Below are positions 54,597 through 63,036 of a DNA stretch of 64,000 nucleotides, one piece after another. A program made the translations under genes and the position numbers. Below the pieces are notes generated by a model. That model saw only the letters and a list, made by a program, of their open reading frames with translations. It was not told the origin of the DNA and did not search any database. How positions within the stretch are numbered: position 1 is the stretch's first letter; the number at the start of each line of letters is the position of its first letter. The DNA comes from Streptomyces tibetensis (lineage in GTDB: Bacteria > Actinomycetota > Actinomycetes > Streptomycetales > Streptomycetaceae). The DNA lies in assembly GCF_007655005.1 (NCBI RefSeq), contig NZ_SZVW01000005.1, forward strand, positions 396,291-460,290, written 5' to 3'.

Positions 54597-54793
54597 GTGT
54601 CCGCAAAGTCCCGCTTGTCCCGCGACGCCTGGCACGCTCCCCCGAGCTCTTCGAGCGGGGGTACCCCCACTCGCCGCACCGGACGAAGCCCCAGGTACGT
54701 CCAGTACGTGGGACTCCGCCCGGCACGCCGAGAGCACGCACCAGATGCCGCGGGGCCCGCCCTCCAGGGCGAACGACGGGACTTTGCGGACAC
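54597..54793. repeat. 197-bp element with 17-bp perfect terminal inverted repeats
   Basis: GTGTCCGCAAAGTCCCG (54597-54613) is repeated inverted at 54777-54793. Internal hairpins include CTCCCCCGAG and CTTCGAGCGGGGGTACCCCC. It sits in the 441-base gap between divergent SDR and histidine kinase genes, which otherwise holds nothing recognised. No transposase is encoded, so it looks like a MITE or long intergenic repeat. I recall similar GTCCGCAAAGTCCCG elements in other Streptomyces. Confidence 0.85.
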
Positions 54794-54885
54794 GACCTGG
54801 GCCCCGCGACCTAGGCCCACCGACCGGGCGCCCCGCCGCCACCGGCCCGATCCCCGCTGTCACAGCCCGCCGGTACCGTGAGGTC

Positions 54886-56031
54886 ATGAGTCACGGCCCC
54901 CGGTCCGGCCTCGCAGCGGTGAGTTCCGCGTTGCTGGCCATGAGCAGGCACCTCGAGGTGCGCGACGTCCTCAAGACGATCGTCGCCTCGGCCCGCGAGC
55001 TGCTCGACGCGCAGTACGCCGCCCTGGGCGTTCCGGACGACCACGGCGGCTTCGCCCAGTTCGTGGTCGACGGCGTCAGCGAGGAGCAGTGGAAGGCCAT
55101 CGGCCCCCTCCCGCGCCAGCACGGCATCCTCGCCGCGATGCTGCACGAGGCCAGGTCCGAGCGCCTCGCGGACGTCCGCAAGGACCCCCGCTTCGAGGGC
55201 TGGCCGAAGGCCCACCCCGACCTGGTCGACTTCCTGGGCCTGCCGATCCGTGACGGCGACGAGGTCATCGGAGCGCTGTTCCTGGCCAACAAGAACTGCG
55301 AGCGGCCCGAAGGCGGCTGCGGCTTCACCGAGGACGACGAGGAACTGCTCGGCATCCTCGCCCAGCACGCCGCGATCGCCCTCACCAATGCCCGCCTGTA
55401 CGAACGCAGCCGCGAACTCACCATCGCCGAGGAGCGCTCCCGCCTCGCCCACGAACTGCACGACGCGGTCAGCCAGAAGCTGTTCTCCCTGCGCCTGACC
55501 GCCCAGGCCGCGGCCCGACTGGTGGACCGCGACCCCTCCCGCGCCAAGGGCGAACTCCAGCAGGTGGCCGCCTTGGCCGCCGAGGCCGCCGACGAACTGC
55601 GCGCGGCGGTCGTGGAGTTGCGCCCCGCCGCCCTCGACGAGGACGGCCTCGTCGCGACCCTCCGCACGCAGATCCAGGTCCTGGACCGGGCCCACAGCGC
55701 CCGCGTCACCTTCGCCGGTCACGGGGTGAAGGCCCTGCCCGCCTCCCAGGAGGAAGCCCTCCTGCGCGTGGCCCAGGAAGCCCTGCACAATGCCCTTCGC
55801 CACTCCGGCGCCGACCACGTCGACGTGACCCTGGACCGCCGCGGCAGCGGAGCCGTCCTGCGGATCACGGACGACGGCAGCGGCTTCGACCCGAGCGCGG
55901 TCCGCCGCGCGGGACGCCACCTCGGCCTGGTCTCGATGCGGGACCGGGCGAGCGGTGCCGGCGGCACGTTGACCGTGGAATCGGCGCCCGGCAAGGGCAC
56001 CGTGATCGAGATGGAGGTCCCCGGTGGCTGA
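54886..56031 (+). CDS. GAF-domain sensor histidine kinase (NarL/LiaS-type HisKA_3)
   Basis: A 381-aa soluble kinase. A GAF domain covers about 20-172 (VRDVLKTIVASARELLDAQYAALGV ... LLGILAQHAAIALTNARLYE), with the conserved FLGLPIRDGDEVIGALFLANK. The HisKA_3 phospho-acceptor is His192 (LAHELHDAVSQKLFSL). The HATPase domain has EALHNALRHSGA (N box), DDGSGFD (G1) and GHLGL-like GRHLGLVSMRDRA. It could sense redox or a small ligand in GAF. Its stop overlaps the response regulator start (56024). Confidence 0.94.
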   Translation: MSHGPRSGLAAVSSALLAMSRHLEVRDVLKTIVASARELLDAQYAALGVPDDHGGFAQFVVDGVSEEQWKAIGPLPRQHGILAAMLHEARSERLADVRKDPRFEGWPKAHPDLVDFLGLPIRDGDEVIGALFLANKNCERPEGGCGFTEDDEELLGILAQHAAIALTNARLYERSRELTIAEERSRLAHELHDAVSQKLFSLRLTAQAAARLVDRDPSRAKGELQQVAALAAEAADELRAAVVELRPAALDEDGLVATLRTQIQVLDRAHSARVTFAGHGVKALPASQEEALLRVAQEALHNALRHSGADHVDVTLDRRGSGAVLRITDDGSGFDPSAVRRAGRHLGLVSMRDRASGAGGTLTVESAPGKGTVIEMEVPGG

Positions 56032-56665
56032 CGCAATCAGGGTGCTGCTCGTCGACGACCACCAGGTCGTCCGCCGGGGCCTGCGCACCTTCCTCGAAGT
56101 GCAGGACGACATCGAGGTCGTCGGAGAGGCGGCGGACGGCGCCGAAGGGGTGGACCGCGCCGAGGAGTTGAAGCCCGACATCATCCTCATGGACGTCAAG
56201 ATGCCGGGCATGGACGGCGTCGACGCCCTGCGCAGACTCCGCGAGCTGAACAACCCCGCACGCGTGCTGGTCGTCACCAGCTTCACCGAACAGCGCACGG
56301 TGGTCCCGGCCCTGCGCGCGGGCGCCGCAGGGTACGTGTACAAGGACGTCGACCCCGACGCCCTCGCCGGAGCCATCCGCTCGGTCCACGCCGGGCACAT
56401 CCTCCTCCAGCCGGAGGTCGCCGGCGCGCTGCTGGCGCAGGAGGAGACCAACACGAGCACCACGAGGGCCGGTTCGCTCACCGAGCGGGAGCGCGAGGTC
56501 CTCGGCCTCATAGCGGACGGCCGTTCCAACCGGGAGATCGCCCGCGCCCTGGTCCTGTCCGAGAAGACCGTCAAGACCCACGTGTCGAACATCCTGATGA
56601 AACTCGACCTGTCCGACCGAACGCAGGCCGCCCTGTGGGCCGTTCGCCATGGCGTGACCGGCTGA
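56024..56665 (+). CDS. NarL/LuxR-family response regulator
   Basis: A 213-aa regulator paired with the overlapping kinase. Receiver: acidic pair DD (11-12), phospho-acceptor Asp57 (IILMDVKMPGMDG), Thr/Ser and Lys in VVTSF and YVYKDVDPDAL. LuxR-type HTH at about 148-210: LTEREREVLGLIADGRSNREIARALVLSEKTVKTHVSNIL. GTG 56024 is used. The adjacent chaplin gene is a possible target, by position only. Confidence 0.95.
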   Translation: MADAIRVLLVDDHQVVRRGLRTFLEVQDDIEVVGEAADGAEGVDRAEELKPDIILMDVKMPGMDGVDALRRLRELNNPARVLVVTSFTEQRTVVPALRAGAAGYVYKDVDPDALAGAIRSVHAGHILLQPEVAGALLAQEETNTSTTRAGSLTEREREVLGLIADGRSNREIARALVLSEKTVKTHVSNILMKLDLSDRTQAALWAVRHGVTG

Positions 56666-56819
56666 CGCTCATCCCACGGCAACACGGAAGGTTGCGTTCC
56701 GGACCGAGATTCATACTGTCGTGGGAACGTCCCCCGGATGGCGCAACCTCGATGGATCTCCGCCGTTCTCCAGTACGTGCTGCGGCGCCTGCCGCGGCAA
56801 TCGCTAGGAGGGCTCAGAA

Positions 56820-57062
56820 GTGAAGAACCTGAAGAAGGCAGCGGCCGTGACGATGGTGACGGGTGGCCTGCTCGCTGCCGGCGCGGGCATGGCCTCCGCC
56901 ACCAGCGCGCACGCCGACGGCCAGGCCGTGGGCTCCCCGGGCGTCGGCTCGGGCAACGTCGTCCAGGCCCCGGTGCACGTCCCGGTCAACGTGTCCGGCA
57001 ACAGCGTGAACGTCGTGGGCATCCTGAACCCGGCCTTCGGCAACCTCGCCGTCAACCACTGA
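56820..57062 (+). CDS. chpE: Short chaplin, ChpE-like
   Basis: An 80-aa secreted amyloid-forming surface protein of aerial hyphae. A signal peptide (KKAAAVTMVTGGLLAAGAGMASA, about 5-28) is followed by one chaplin domain ending GSGNVVQAPVHVPVNVSGNS VNVVGILNPAFGNLAVNH. It lacks the Cys pair present in most chaplins, which is characteristic of ChpE. GTG 56820 has AGGAGGG upstream. A strong terminator follows at 57095. Confidence 0.93.
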   Translation: MKNLKKAAAVTMVTGGLLAAGAGMASATSAHADGQAVGSPGVGSGNVVQAPVHVPVNVSGNSVNVVGILNPAFGNLAVNH

Positions 57063-57094
57063 CACACCACCTCCGTCTCCGAGCCGGAGGTGAC

Positions 57095-57126
57095 AACGGC
57101 CTCCCGGCCCCCACCGGGAGGCCGTT
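57095..57126 (+). terminator. Terminator after the chaplin gene
   Basis: A perfect 13-bp stem (57095-57107 with 57114-57126) lies 33 bases past the stop. A weaker hairpin, CACCTCCG...CGGAGGTG (57067-57092), precedes it. Confidence 0.85.
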
Positions 57127-57206
57127 CGGCATTGCTACGTCCACGCGCGCCGCCCAGCCGCCCCAGCTGCGGGCATGCGTGCGCTAGGGGCGGCACGGGT
57201 GGGCGT

Positions 57207-57260
57207 GGGGGTTCCCCCTCTGCTCGAGCGAAGCCGAGAGCTTGGGGGAGGCACCCCGCT
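57207..57260. repeat. C/G-run palindromic intergenic repeat
   Basis: GGGGGTTCCCCCTCTGCTCG followed by AGCGAAGCCGAGAGCTTGGG forms a branched hairpin in the 270-base gap between chpE and the next gene. Related C-run palindromes occur at 38314-38331, 54648-54680 and 61418-61447. This is a common Streptomyces dispersed repeat type. Confidence 0.7.
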
Positions 57261-57333
57261 ACGCCGGGCTGCGGACCCACCCTGCCTCAGCACCAACGCC
57301 GGGCACCCCCGCTGCGAAACCCGGCCCAAACCC

Positions 57334-58119
57334 TCACCGCACCCCCCGCTCCCGCTCCTCCACAACGGAGTTGTACGCCGCGACCTGCGCCCGCCGAGCC
57401 GTCCGCTCCACCGGCCGCAACGCCTCGCGCCGCGCGGAGATCTCGGACGAACTCACCGCACCCCCGTGCCCACTCTCCGTCGCCACGGCGATCAGCGTCC
57501 CCACCCGCTGCGCCAGCTCCAGCACCCGGACCGCCCGCGACGGATACCCCGGGGCCAGCATCTCCCGCCCCCGCTCGGCCCGCGCCCGGTACGCATCGAT
57601 CGCCGCCTCCGCCACCGGTCCCGACCCGGCCACATCCAGCCGGGTCAACGCCTCGGTGGCCTCCCGCAGGGCCTCCGCCAGTTCCCGCTCCGCCTCACTC
57701 AGCGACGGCACATCCGCGGGCGGCGCCTCCCGTACGGGCAGCACATGCCACACCACCTCGACCTGCACGCCCACAGGCCCGGCCTCGTACACGTCCGGCA
57801 CCAGGCCGTACGCGGCCCCGTGACAGACCACCGCCTCCTCGGCCTCCAGGGCCCGCGCGTTGAACTCCGGCGGCCCGCTCAGCCCCAGCGGATGCCCCGG
57901 CGCGGGCAACGCCACCCGCAGCCCGCTCACCCCGAGCGTCCGCAACCGCCCGAGCGCGAGTGTCAGCCCGACCTGCCCCGACTCACCCGGCAGCCCCTCC
58001 ACCCGGTGCACCGCGTCCTCGCCGACGATGGCAAGAACGGCGTCGTCCGGCGAGACAAGTCCGGCCAAAAGTGCATTTCCCCAAGCTGCGAGACGTCCAG
58101 CGCGTGGTTCCGAGAGCAT
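57334..58119 (-). CDS. Conserved Streptomyces protein of unknown function
   Basis: A 261-aa soluble protein: MLSEPRAGRLAAWGNALLAG, then an alpha/beta N-terminal half (VLAIVGEDAVHRVEGLPGES...LRVALPAPGHPLGLSGPPEFNARALEAEEAVVCHGAAYGLVPDV) and a helical C-terminal half with coiled-coil-like LSEAERELAEALREATEALTRLDV. No motif points to a function. It is divergent from the ABC ATPase gene. Confidence 0.82.
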   Translation of the reverse strand: MLSEPRAGRLAAWGNALLAGLVSPDDAVLAIVGEDAVHRVEGLPGESGQVGLTLALGRLRTLGVSGLRVALPAPGHPLGLSGPPEFNARALEAEEAVVCHGAAYGLVPDVYEAGPVGVQVEVVWHVLPVREAPPADVPSLSEAERELAEALREATEALTRLDVAGSGPVAEAAIDAYRARAERGREMLAPGYPSRAVRVLELAQRVGTLIAVATESGHGGAVSSSEISARREALRPVERTARRAQVAAYNSVVEERERGVR

Positions 58120-58280
58120 GCTTCCACCCTAGGTCCCTCCAAGGACCGGACCGAGGGAATGCCCCGGCCGACCGGTGGCGTAGATTTCATGGAGGGCTGC
58201 GCCCACCGGCGCGGCGGACCGAGCCACAGGCTTACGCGACAGCCGAGACCGGCCACACTGCAAGGGGAGACAACGCGCTC

Positions 58281-59078
58281 ATGAGCGATGTTCTGGAGCT
58301 TCAGGACGTATCCGTGGTCCGTGAGGGCCGGGCTCTGGTGGACCAGGTCTCCTGGTCGGTCAAGGAGGGCGAGCGCTGGGTCATCCTCGGCCCGAACGGC
58401 GCCGGCAAGACCACCCTCCTCAACCTCGCTTCCACCTACCTCTTCCCCAGCTCGGGCACCACCGCCATCCTCGGCGAGACCCTCGGCAAGCCCGGCACCG
58501 ACGTCTTCGAGCTGCGCCCCCGCATCGGCATGGCCGGCATCGCCATGACCGAGAAGCTCCCCAAGCGCCAGACGGTCCTGGAGACGGTCCTGACCGCCGC
58601 GTACGGCATGACCGCCACCTGGCACGAGGACTACGAGGAGATCGACGAGCAGCGCGCCCGCGCCTTCCTCGACCGCCTCGGCATGAGCGAGTACCTGGAC
58701 CGCAGGTTCGGCACGCTCTCCGAGGGCGAGCGCAAGCGCACTCTGATCGCCCGCGCCCTGATGACCGACCCCGAGCTGCTCCTGCTCGACGAGCCCGCCG
58801 CCGGCCTCGACCTCGGCGGCCGCGAGGACCTGGTCCGCCGCCTCGGCCGCCTCGCCCTCGACCCGATCGCCCCCTCGATGCTCATGGTCACCCACCACGT
58901 CGAGGAGATCCCCCCGGGCTTCACCCACGTCCTCATGATCCGCCAGGGCAAGGTCCTCGCCGCAGGCCCGCTGGAGCTCGAACTCACCTCCCGCAACCTC
59001 TCCCTCTGCTTCGGCCTCCCGCTCGTCGTCGAACAGTCGGGCGAGCGCTGGACCGCCCAGGGCCTCCCGCTCTCCTGA
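58281..59078 (+). CDS. ABC transporter ATP-binding protein (stand-alone)
   Basis: A 265-aa ATPase: Walker A GPNGAGKTT (about 37-45), a signature variant LSEGERKRTLIARAL, Walker B LLLLDEPAAGLDLGG and the switch His in VTHHVEEI. The Ser-Glu-Gly-Glu signature and LPKRQTVLETVLTAAYG are typical of the ModF/YlmA-like group found without a permease nearby. No membrane partner is in the window, so the substrate is unknown. ATG 58281 with AGGGGAGA upstream. Confidence 0.92.
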   Translation: MSDVLELQDVSVVREGRALVDQVSWSVKEGERWVILGPNGAGKTTLLNLASTYLFPSSGTTAILGETLGKPGTDVFELRPRIGMAGIAMTEKLPKRQTVLETVLTAAYGMTATWHEDYEEIDEQRARAFLDRLGMSEYLDRRFGTLSEGERKRTLIARALMTDPELLLLDEPAAGLDLGGREDLVRRLGRLALDPIAPSMLMVTHHVEEIPPGFTHVLMIRQGKVLAAGPLELELTSRNLSLCFGLPLVVEQSGERWTAQGLPLS

Positions 59079-59173
59079 CCCGGCCCGGCAACCCGCAATT
59101 CCCGGGGTAAGAACGGGATTTCACACCACGGGCGCCCTGTCGTCGACAGGGCCCGCGGACCTACCATGACCAT

Positions 59174-59605
59174 GTGGACATCGACGCATGGCTGTGGTGG
59201 CTGATCGGCGCGGCAGCGCTCGGCATCGCGCTCGTGGTGACCGCCATGCCCGAACTGGGCATGCTGGCGGTGGGCGCCATCGCCGCGGCGGTGGTCACCG
59301 GCGTCTTCGGCGGCGGAGCCGTCGCCCAGGTCGCGGTCTTCGCCGTCATCTCGACCGCGGGCATCGCCGTGGTACGGCCCATCGCGAACCGGCACCGCGC
59401 CCAGCGACCCCAATTCGCCACCGGCGTGGACGCGTTGAAGGGCAGACAAGCCGTCGTCCTGGAACGCGTCGACGGCTCCGGCGGCCGGATCAAACTCGCC
59501 GGAGAGGTCTGGTCGGCCCGCGCTCTCGACACCGGCCACGCTTACGAAGTGGGCCAGGAAGTGGATGTCGTGGACATCGAAGGAGCCACCGCGATCGTCA
59601 TGTGA
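59174..59605 (+). CDS. NfeD family membrane protein
   Basis: A 143-aa short NfeD (NfeD1b type). Three or four helices lie in residues 7-70 (LWWLIGAAALGIALVV, LAVGAIAAAVVTGVFGGG), then an OB-fold NfeD domain (GVDALKGRQAVVLERVDGSGGRIKLAGEVWSARALDTGHAYEVGQEVDVVDIEGATAIV). NfeD genes pair with SPFH/stomatin genes, as here with the next gene 133 bases downstream. GTG 59174 is used. Confidence 0.92.
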   Translation: MDIDAWLWWLIGAAALGIALVVTAMPELGMLAVGAIAAAVVTGVFGGGAVAQVAVFAVISTAGIAVVRPIANRHRAQRPQFATGVDALKGRQAVVLERVDGSGGRIKLAGEVWSARALDTGHAYEVGQEVDVVDIEGATAIVM

Positions 59606-59738
59606 CCTCGCGCGACGTAATGGGAGCGGAACTCCTCGCCAGCCACGCGACGGTCTGTCAGACTCGACCAGCAAGATCTTCGACAACCATAAGATCTGCC
59701 GAAGACGCCGAAGCGGAGAAGGGACACGGGGAACGACG

Positions 59739-60698
59739 ATGGAACCGGTCATCATCGTCCTGATCATTCTGGTGGTGTTGGTCTTCATCGCCCTGATCAA
59801 GACGATCCAAGTCATCCCACAGGCCAGCGCGGCCATCGTCGAGCGCTTCGGGCGCTACACGCGGACACTCAACGCGGGCCTCAACATCGTCGTCCCGTTC
59901 ATCGACACCATCCGCAACCGCATCGACCTGCGCGAACAGGTCGTGCCCTTCCCACCGCAGCCGGTGATCACCCAGGACAACCTGGTCGTGAACATCGACA
60001 CCGTCATCTACTACCAGGTCACCGACGCCCGGGCCGCGACCTACGAAGTCGCCAGCTACATCCAGGCGATCGAGCAGCTCACCGTCACCACGCTCCGCAA
60101 CATCATCGGCGGCATGGACCTGGAGCGGACCCTCACCTCCCGCGAGGAGATCAACGCGGCCCTGCGCGGCGTCCTGGACGAGGCCACCGGCAAGTGGGGC
60201 ATCCGCGTCAACCGCGTCGAGCTCAAGGCGATCGAACCGCCCACCTCCATCCAGGACTCGATGGAGAAGCAGATGCGCGCCGACCGCGACAAGCGCGCCG
60301 CAATCCTCCAGGCCGAAGGTGTCCGGCAGTCCGAGATCCTGCGCGCCGAGGGTGAGAAGCAGTCCCAGATCCTGCGCGCCGAAGGTGAGGCCAAGGCCGC
60401 CGCCCTGCGCGCCGAGGGCGAGGCCCAGGCCGTCCGCACCGTCTTCGAGGCCATCCACGCCGGCGACCCGGACCAGAAGCTCCTCTCCTACCAGTACCTC
60501 CAGATGCTCCCCAAGATCGCCGAGGGCGACGCCAACAAGCTCTGGATCGTCCCCAGCGAGATCGGCGACGCCCTCAAGGGCCTCTCCGGCGCCATGGGCA
60601 ACTTCGGCGGCCTCGGCGGCGGTTCCGGCGGCAACGGCGGCGCGACCGGAGCCGGTGTCCCGGCCCAGGAACGCCGCGAAAAGCCGTCGATCGACTGA
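59739..60698 (+). CDS. SPFH/band 7 (stomatin-like, QmcA type) protein
   Basis: A 319-aa membrane-anchored scaffold. An N-terminal helix (VIIVLIILVVLVFIALIKTI) precedes the band 7 domain IPQASAAIVERFGRYTRTLNAGLNIVVPFIDTI, with QDNLVVNIDTVIYYQV. A heptad-rich region has the repeat ILRAEGE/QSEILRAEGEKQSQ (about 195-235), and the C-terminus is Gly-rich. SPFH proteins organise membrane microdomains with NfeD. ATG 59739 has CACGGGGAACG upstream; the open frame before it lies inside nfeD in another frame. Confidence 0.94.
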   Translation: MEPVIIVLIILVVLVFIALIKTIQVIPQASAAIVERFGRYTRTLNAGLNIVVPFIDTIRNRIDLREQVVPFPPQPVITQDNLVVNIDTVIYYQVTDARAATYEVASYIQAIEQLTVTTLRNIIGGMDLERTLTSREEINAALRGVLDEATGKWGIRVNRVELKAIEPPTSIQDSMEKQMRADRDKRAAILQAEGVRQSEILRAEGEKQSQILRAEGEAKAAALRAEGEAQAVRTVFEAIHAGDPDQKLLSYQYLQMLPKIAEGDANKLWIVPSEIGDALKGLSGAMGNFGGLGGGSGGNGGATGAGVPAQERREKPSID

Positions 60699-60735
60699 CA
60701 GCACCCCCAACGCAACGTTCCCCGCAACCCCCTTC

Positions 60736-60812
60736 TCTTCAGGGGCGCGGGGAACTGCGCGAACAACCACACTCAACCCGCAGTCGACGAACCACCACGG
60801 CCCCGCGACGAC
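60736..60812. repeat. Streptomyces intergenic repeat (GGGGCGCGGGGAACTGCGCG)
   Basis: It lies between the convergent SPFH and HNH genes, and contains GGGGCGCGGGGAACTGCGCG, then CAACCACACTCAACCCGCAG and CACGGCCCCGCGAC, whose CGGGG/CCCCG parts can pair. It is related to the blocks at 18571 and 34046. Probably a dispersed terminator-like repeat. Confidence 0.75.
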
Positions 60813-60815
60813 TAC

Positions 60816-61322
60816 TCACGCCGCGTCCAGCGCCAGCCAATCCGGCAGCGCCGCAAGGTCATCCTGCGCCAGAGCCAAGAGCATCGCATCCGCCGGCGTC
60901 GGCTCGAACGGCTCCCGGAGCAGCGGCATACCCGCCTCGACCGGAGTGCGATTCGCCTTCCGGTGATTGTCCTGCGCACACGAGGCCACCGTGTTCAGCC
61001 ACGTGTCCTGACCTCCCTGCGACCGCGGCACCACGTGGTCCACGGTCGTCGCCCGCCTCCCGCAGTACGCGCACCTGTGCCGGTCCCTGACCAGCACACC
61101 CCGCCTCGACCACGGCGCTCGTCTTCGGAAAGGCACCCGTACGTACTGGCAGAGCCTGATCACCCGGGGCGCCGGTATGTCGACCGCGGCTCCCCGCATC
61201 CGCAGTTCGGGGTGGGCCTGCTCGACGACGGCCTTGTCCTGAAGCACCAGAACGACGGCTCGGTTCAACGTCACCGTCGACAGCGGCTCGAAGCTCGCGT
61301 TCAGTACCAGCGTGTCCCGCAT
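60816..61322 (-). CDS. HNH endonuclease family protein
   Basis: A 168-aa protein from ATG 61322 with GGGAGGTGG upstream. The N-terminus MRDTLVLNASFEPLSTVTLNRAVVLVLQDKAVV is typical of actinobacterial housekeeping HNH proteins. The HNH core is RHRCAYCGRRATTVDHVVPRSQGGQDTWLNTVASCAQDNHRKANRTP, with CxxC zinc knuckle, DHV and N...H. Conserved in single copy, it may act in DNA repair rather than as a mobile nuclease. Confidence 0.9.
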   Translation of the reverse strand: MRDTLVLNASFEPLSTVTLNRAVVLVLQDKAVVEQAHPELRMRGAAVDIPAPRVIRLCQYVRVPFRRRAPWSRRGVLVRDRHRCAYCGRRATTVDHVVPRSQGGQDTWLNTVASCAQDNHRKANRTPVEAGMPLLREPFEPTPADAMLLALAQDDLAALPDWLALDAA

Positions 61323-61455
61323 ACCAGCCCACCTCCCGTGCACCGGCCCACCCCCTGGCGGGCTGGGATCAACTCTGGCCGGGCACGCCGAGATGGACAA
61401 CGCAATATCTGCTGCTCTCACGGGGGGTGACCCCCGCGACCCCCGGCAACAAAAA

Positions 61456-61493
61456 TGCCCGCTCCTGATCAATTCCAAGACCAGGAGCGGGCA
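61456..61493. terminator. Hairpin terminator upstream of HNH gene / downstream of PEBP gene
   Basis: TGCCCGCTCCTG (61456-61467) pairs perfectly with CAGGAGCGGGCA (61482-61493), with A-rich sequence on one side (AAAAA at 61451-61455) that becomes a U-tract on the minus strand. It sits 37 bases past the PEBP stop at 61530, so it ends that minus-strand transcript. A further C-run palindrome lies at 61418-61447. Confidence 0.88.
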
Positions 61494-61529
61494 AACGTTC
61501 CATGAACGCCGGGATTCCAGGCGGCTTGC

Positions 61530-62069
61530 TCAGCCCTCGGCGGGCACCTCGTACTCACCGATCAGCTGGGCCCGCCCGATCGTGTGGAACCGCAGGTTGA
61601 AGCCGACCACGGCGGGCGACGCGTCCGCGTCCGGGCCGAGCTTCTCCTCATCCACGGCGTAGACCGTGAACACGTAGCGGTGCGGACCGTCCCCAGGAGG
61701 CGGCGCGGCCCCGCCGAACTCCTTGCCGCCGTAGTCGTTGCGCGCGTGGACCGCACCTTCCGGCAGACCCTCGAACTTGCCACTGCCCGCACCCACCGGC
61801 AGCTCGGTCACCGACGCCGGGATGTCGAACAGCACCCAGTGCCAGAAACCGCTGCCCGTCGGGGCGTCGGGGTCGTAGCAGGTCACGGCGAAGCTCTTGG
61901 TCTCGGGCGGGAAACCCTCCCACCGCAGCTGCGGCGAAGTGTTGCCGGCCGCGTGGACCTGAGCGTCCTTGAGCGTCGCGCCTTCCTCGATGTCCTCGCT
62001 CGTCACCGTGAACGACGCGACGGGCGGATGGAAGTCGTGGGGGAGCGGCCGCCGCTTGAGCTCGGTCAC
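61530..62069 (-). CDS. YbhB/YbcL family PEBP-like protein
   Basis: A 179-aa phosphatidylethanolamine-binding-protein fold: TVTSEDIEEGATLKDAQVHAAGNTSPQLRWEGFP, the ligand-site DPDAPTGSGFWHWVLFDIPASVTELP, NDYGGKEFGGAAPPPGDGPHRYVFTVYAVD. Bacterial members are soluble with no fixed role. GTG 62069 is used. It lies 40 bases after the spo0M stop on the same strand, so the two may be co-transcribed. Confidence 0.93.
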   Translation of the reverse strand: MTELKRRPLPHDFHPPVASFTVTSEDIEEGATLKDAQVHAAGNTSPQLRWEGFPPETKSFAVTCYDPDAPTGSGFWHWVLFDIPASVTELPVGAGSGKFEGLPEGAVHARNDYGGKEFGGAAPPPGDGPHRYVFTVYAVDEEKLGPDADASPAVVGFNLRFHTIGRAQLIGEYEVPAEG

Positions 62070-62109
62070 CTCGGTACCTCCTGATCGTTTCTTGCTGTCG
62101 CCCCCGAGC

Positions 62110-62892
62110 CTAGAACCAGTTGCGCTTGCTGCCGACCTCGGACAGCCACTGGTTGAGATACGCCGTCCAGTCGGTCCCCTGGTAGTCGTTGAGGCCTACC
62201 TGGAAGGACCGGAAGGTGTCGCTGCCCTCGCTGAACAGTCCGGGCTTCTTGTCCATCTCCAGCACCACGTCCATGGCGTTCTGGTCGGCCACGAAGCTCA
62301 GCTCGACCTGGTTCAGCCCGCGGTACTGCTGCGGCGGGTAGAACTCGATCTCCTGGTAGAACGGCAGCCGCTGCCGCGTACCGCGGATCACACCCCGCTC
62401 CATGTCCGCGTTCTTGAACCGGAAGCCCAGCTGGATGAACGCGTCGAGGATCGCCTTCTGCGCCGGCAGCGGGTGCACGTTCACGGGGTCCAGGTCACCG
62501 GAGTCCACCGCCCGCGCGATCTCCAGTTCGGTCGACACCCCGATGTTCATGCCGCGCAGGGCCTGGCCGTCGATCGTCGTGATCGGCGTCTCCCACGGGA
62601 TCTCCAGACCGAACTGCACGGCGTGCACCGCGCCCGCCTGCAGCTCGAACGCGCCGCCCAGCCGCGACTTCGTGAACTCGATGTCCTGCTTGTACTCCTG
62701 GTCGCCGCTCTCCACCTCGACCTTGGCCTGCAGCCCGACCGAGAGCCCCTCGATTTGCTGGTTGACGGAGCCGCCCTGGATCCGCACCTCACCCTGGACG
62801 ACACCGCCCGGGACGACGTTGACCTCGTGCAGCACCGTCTCGACCGAAGCCCCGCCGGCCCCCAGGCTCGCGAGCAGCTTCTTGAACGCCAT
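62110..62892 (-). CDS. spo0M: Sporulation-control protein Spo0M
   Basis: A 260-aa protein from ATG 62892 (MAFKKLLASLGAGGASVETVLHE) with GGGAGAGAC upstream. The arrestin-like beta fold is seen in VNVVPGGVVQGEVRIQGGSVNQQIEGLSVGLQAKVE and YKQDIEFTKSRLGGAFELQAG. It ends TAYLNQWLSEVGSKRNWF. Spo0M negatively affects sporulation and cell shape in Bacillus; the Streptomyces role is unclear. Confidence 0.92.
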   Translation of the reverse strand: MAFKKLLASLGAGGASVETVLHEVNVVPGGVVQGEVRIQGGSVNQQIEGLSVGLQAKVEVESGDQEYKQDIEFTKSRLGGAFELQAGAVHAVQFGLEIPWETPITTIDGQALRGMNIGVSTELEIARAVDSGDLDPVNVHPLPAQKAILDAFIQLGFRFKNADMERGVIRGTRQRLPFYQEIEFYPPQQYRGLNQVELSFVADQNAMDVVLEMDKKPGLFSEGSDTFRSFQVGLNDYQGTDWTAYLNQWLSEVGSKRNWF

Positions 62893-63036
62893 GTCTCTCC
62901 CTCTCGCCCACAACGGGTGGATCCTTGATCCATACAAACGCGATCCGGCCGTGGCCGGTTCCACGCCCCACCCTGGCAAGGCCGGTGCCCGACGGCCACC
63001 CCGCGGCACCCCTCATCTCCAGTACCCTCGGACGGC

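Noticed and set aside
54541..54881. Small ORFs within the 197-bp palindromic element
   Set aside because: Frames exist on both strands but follow the repeat sequence, have no ribosome site, and give low-complexity peptides.
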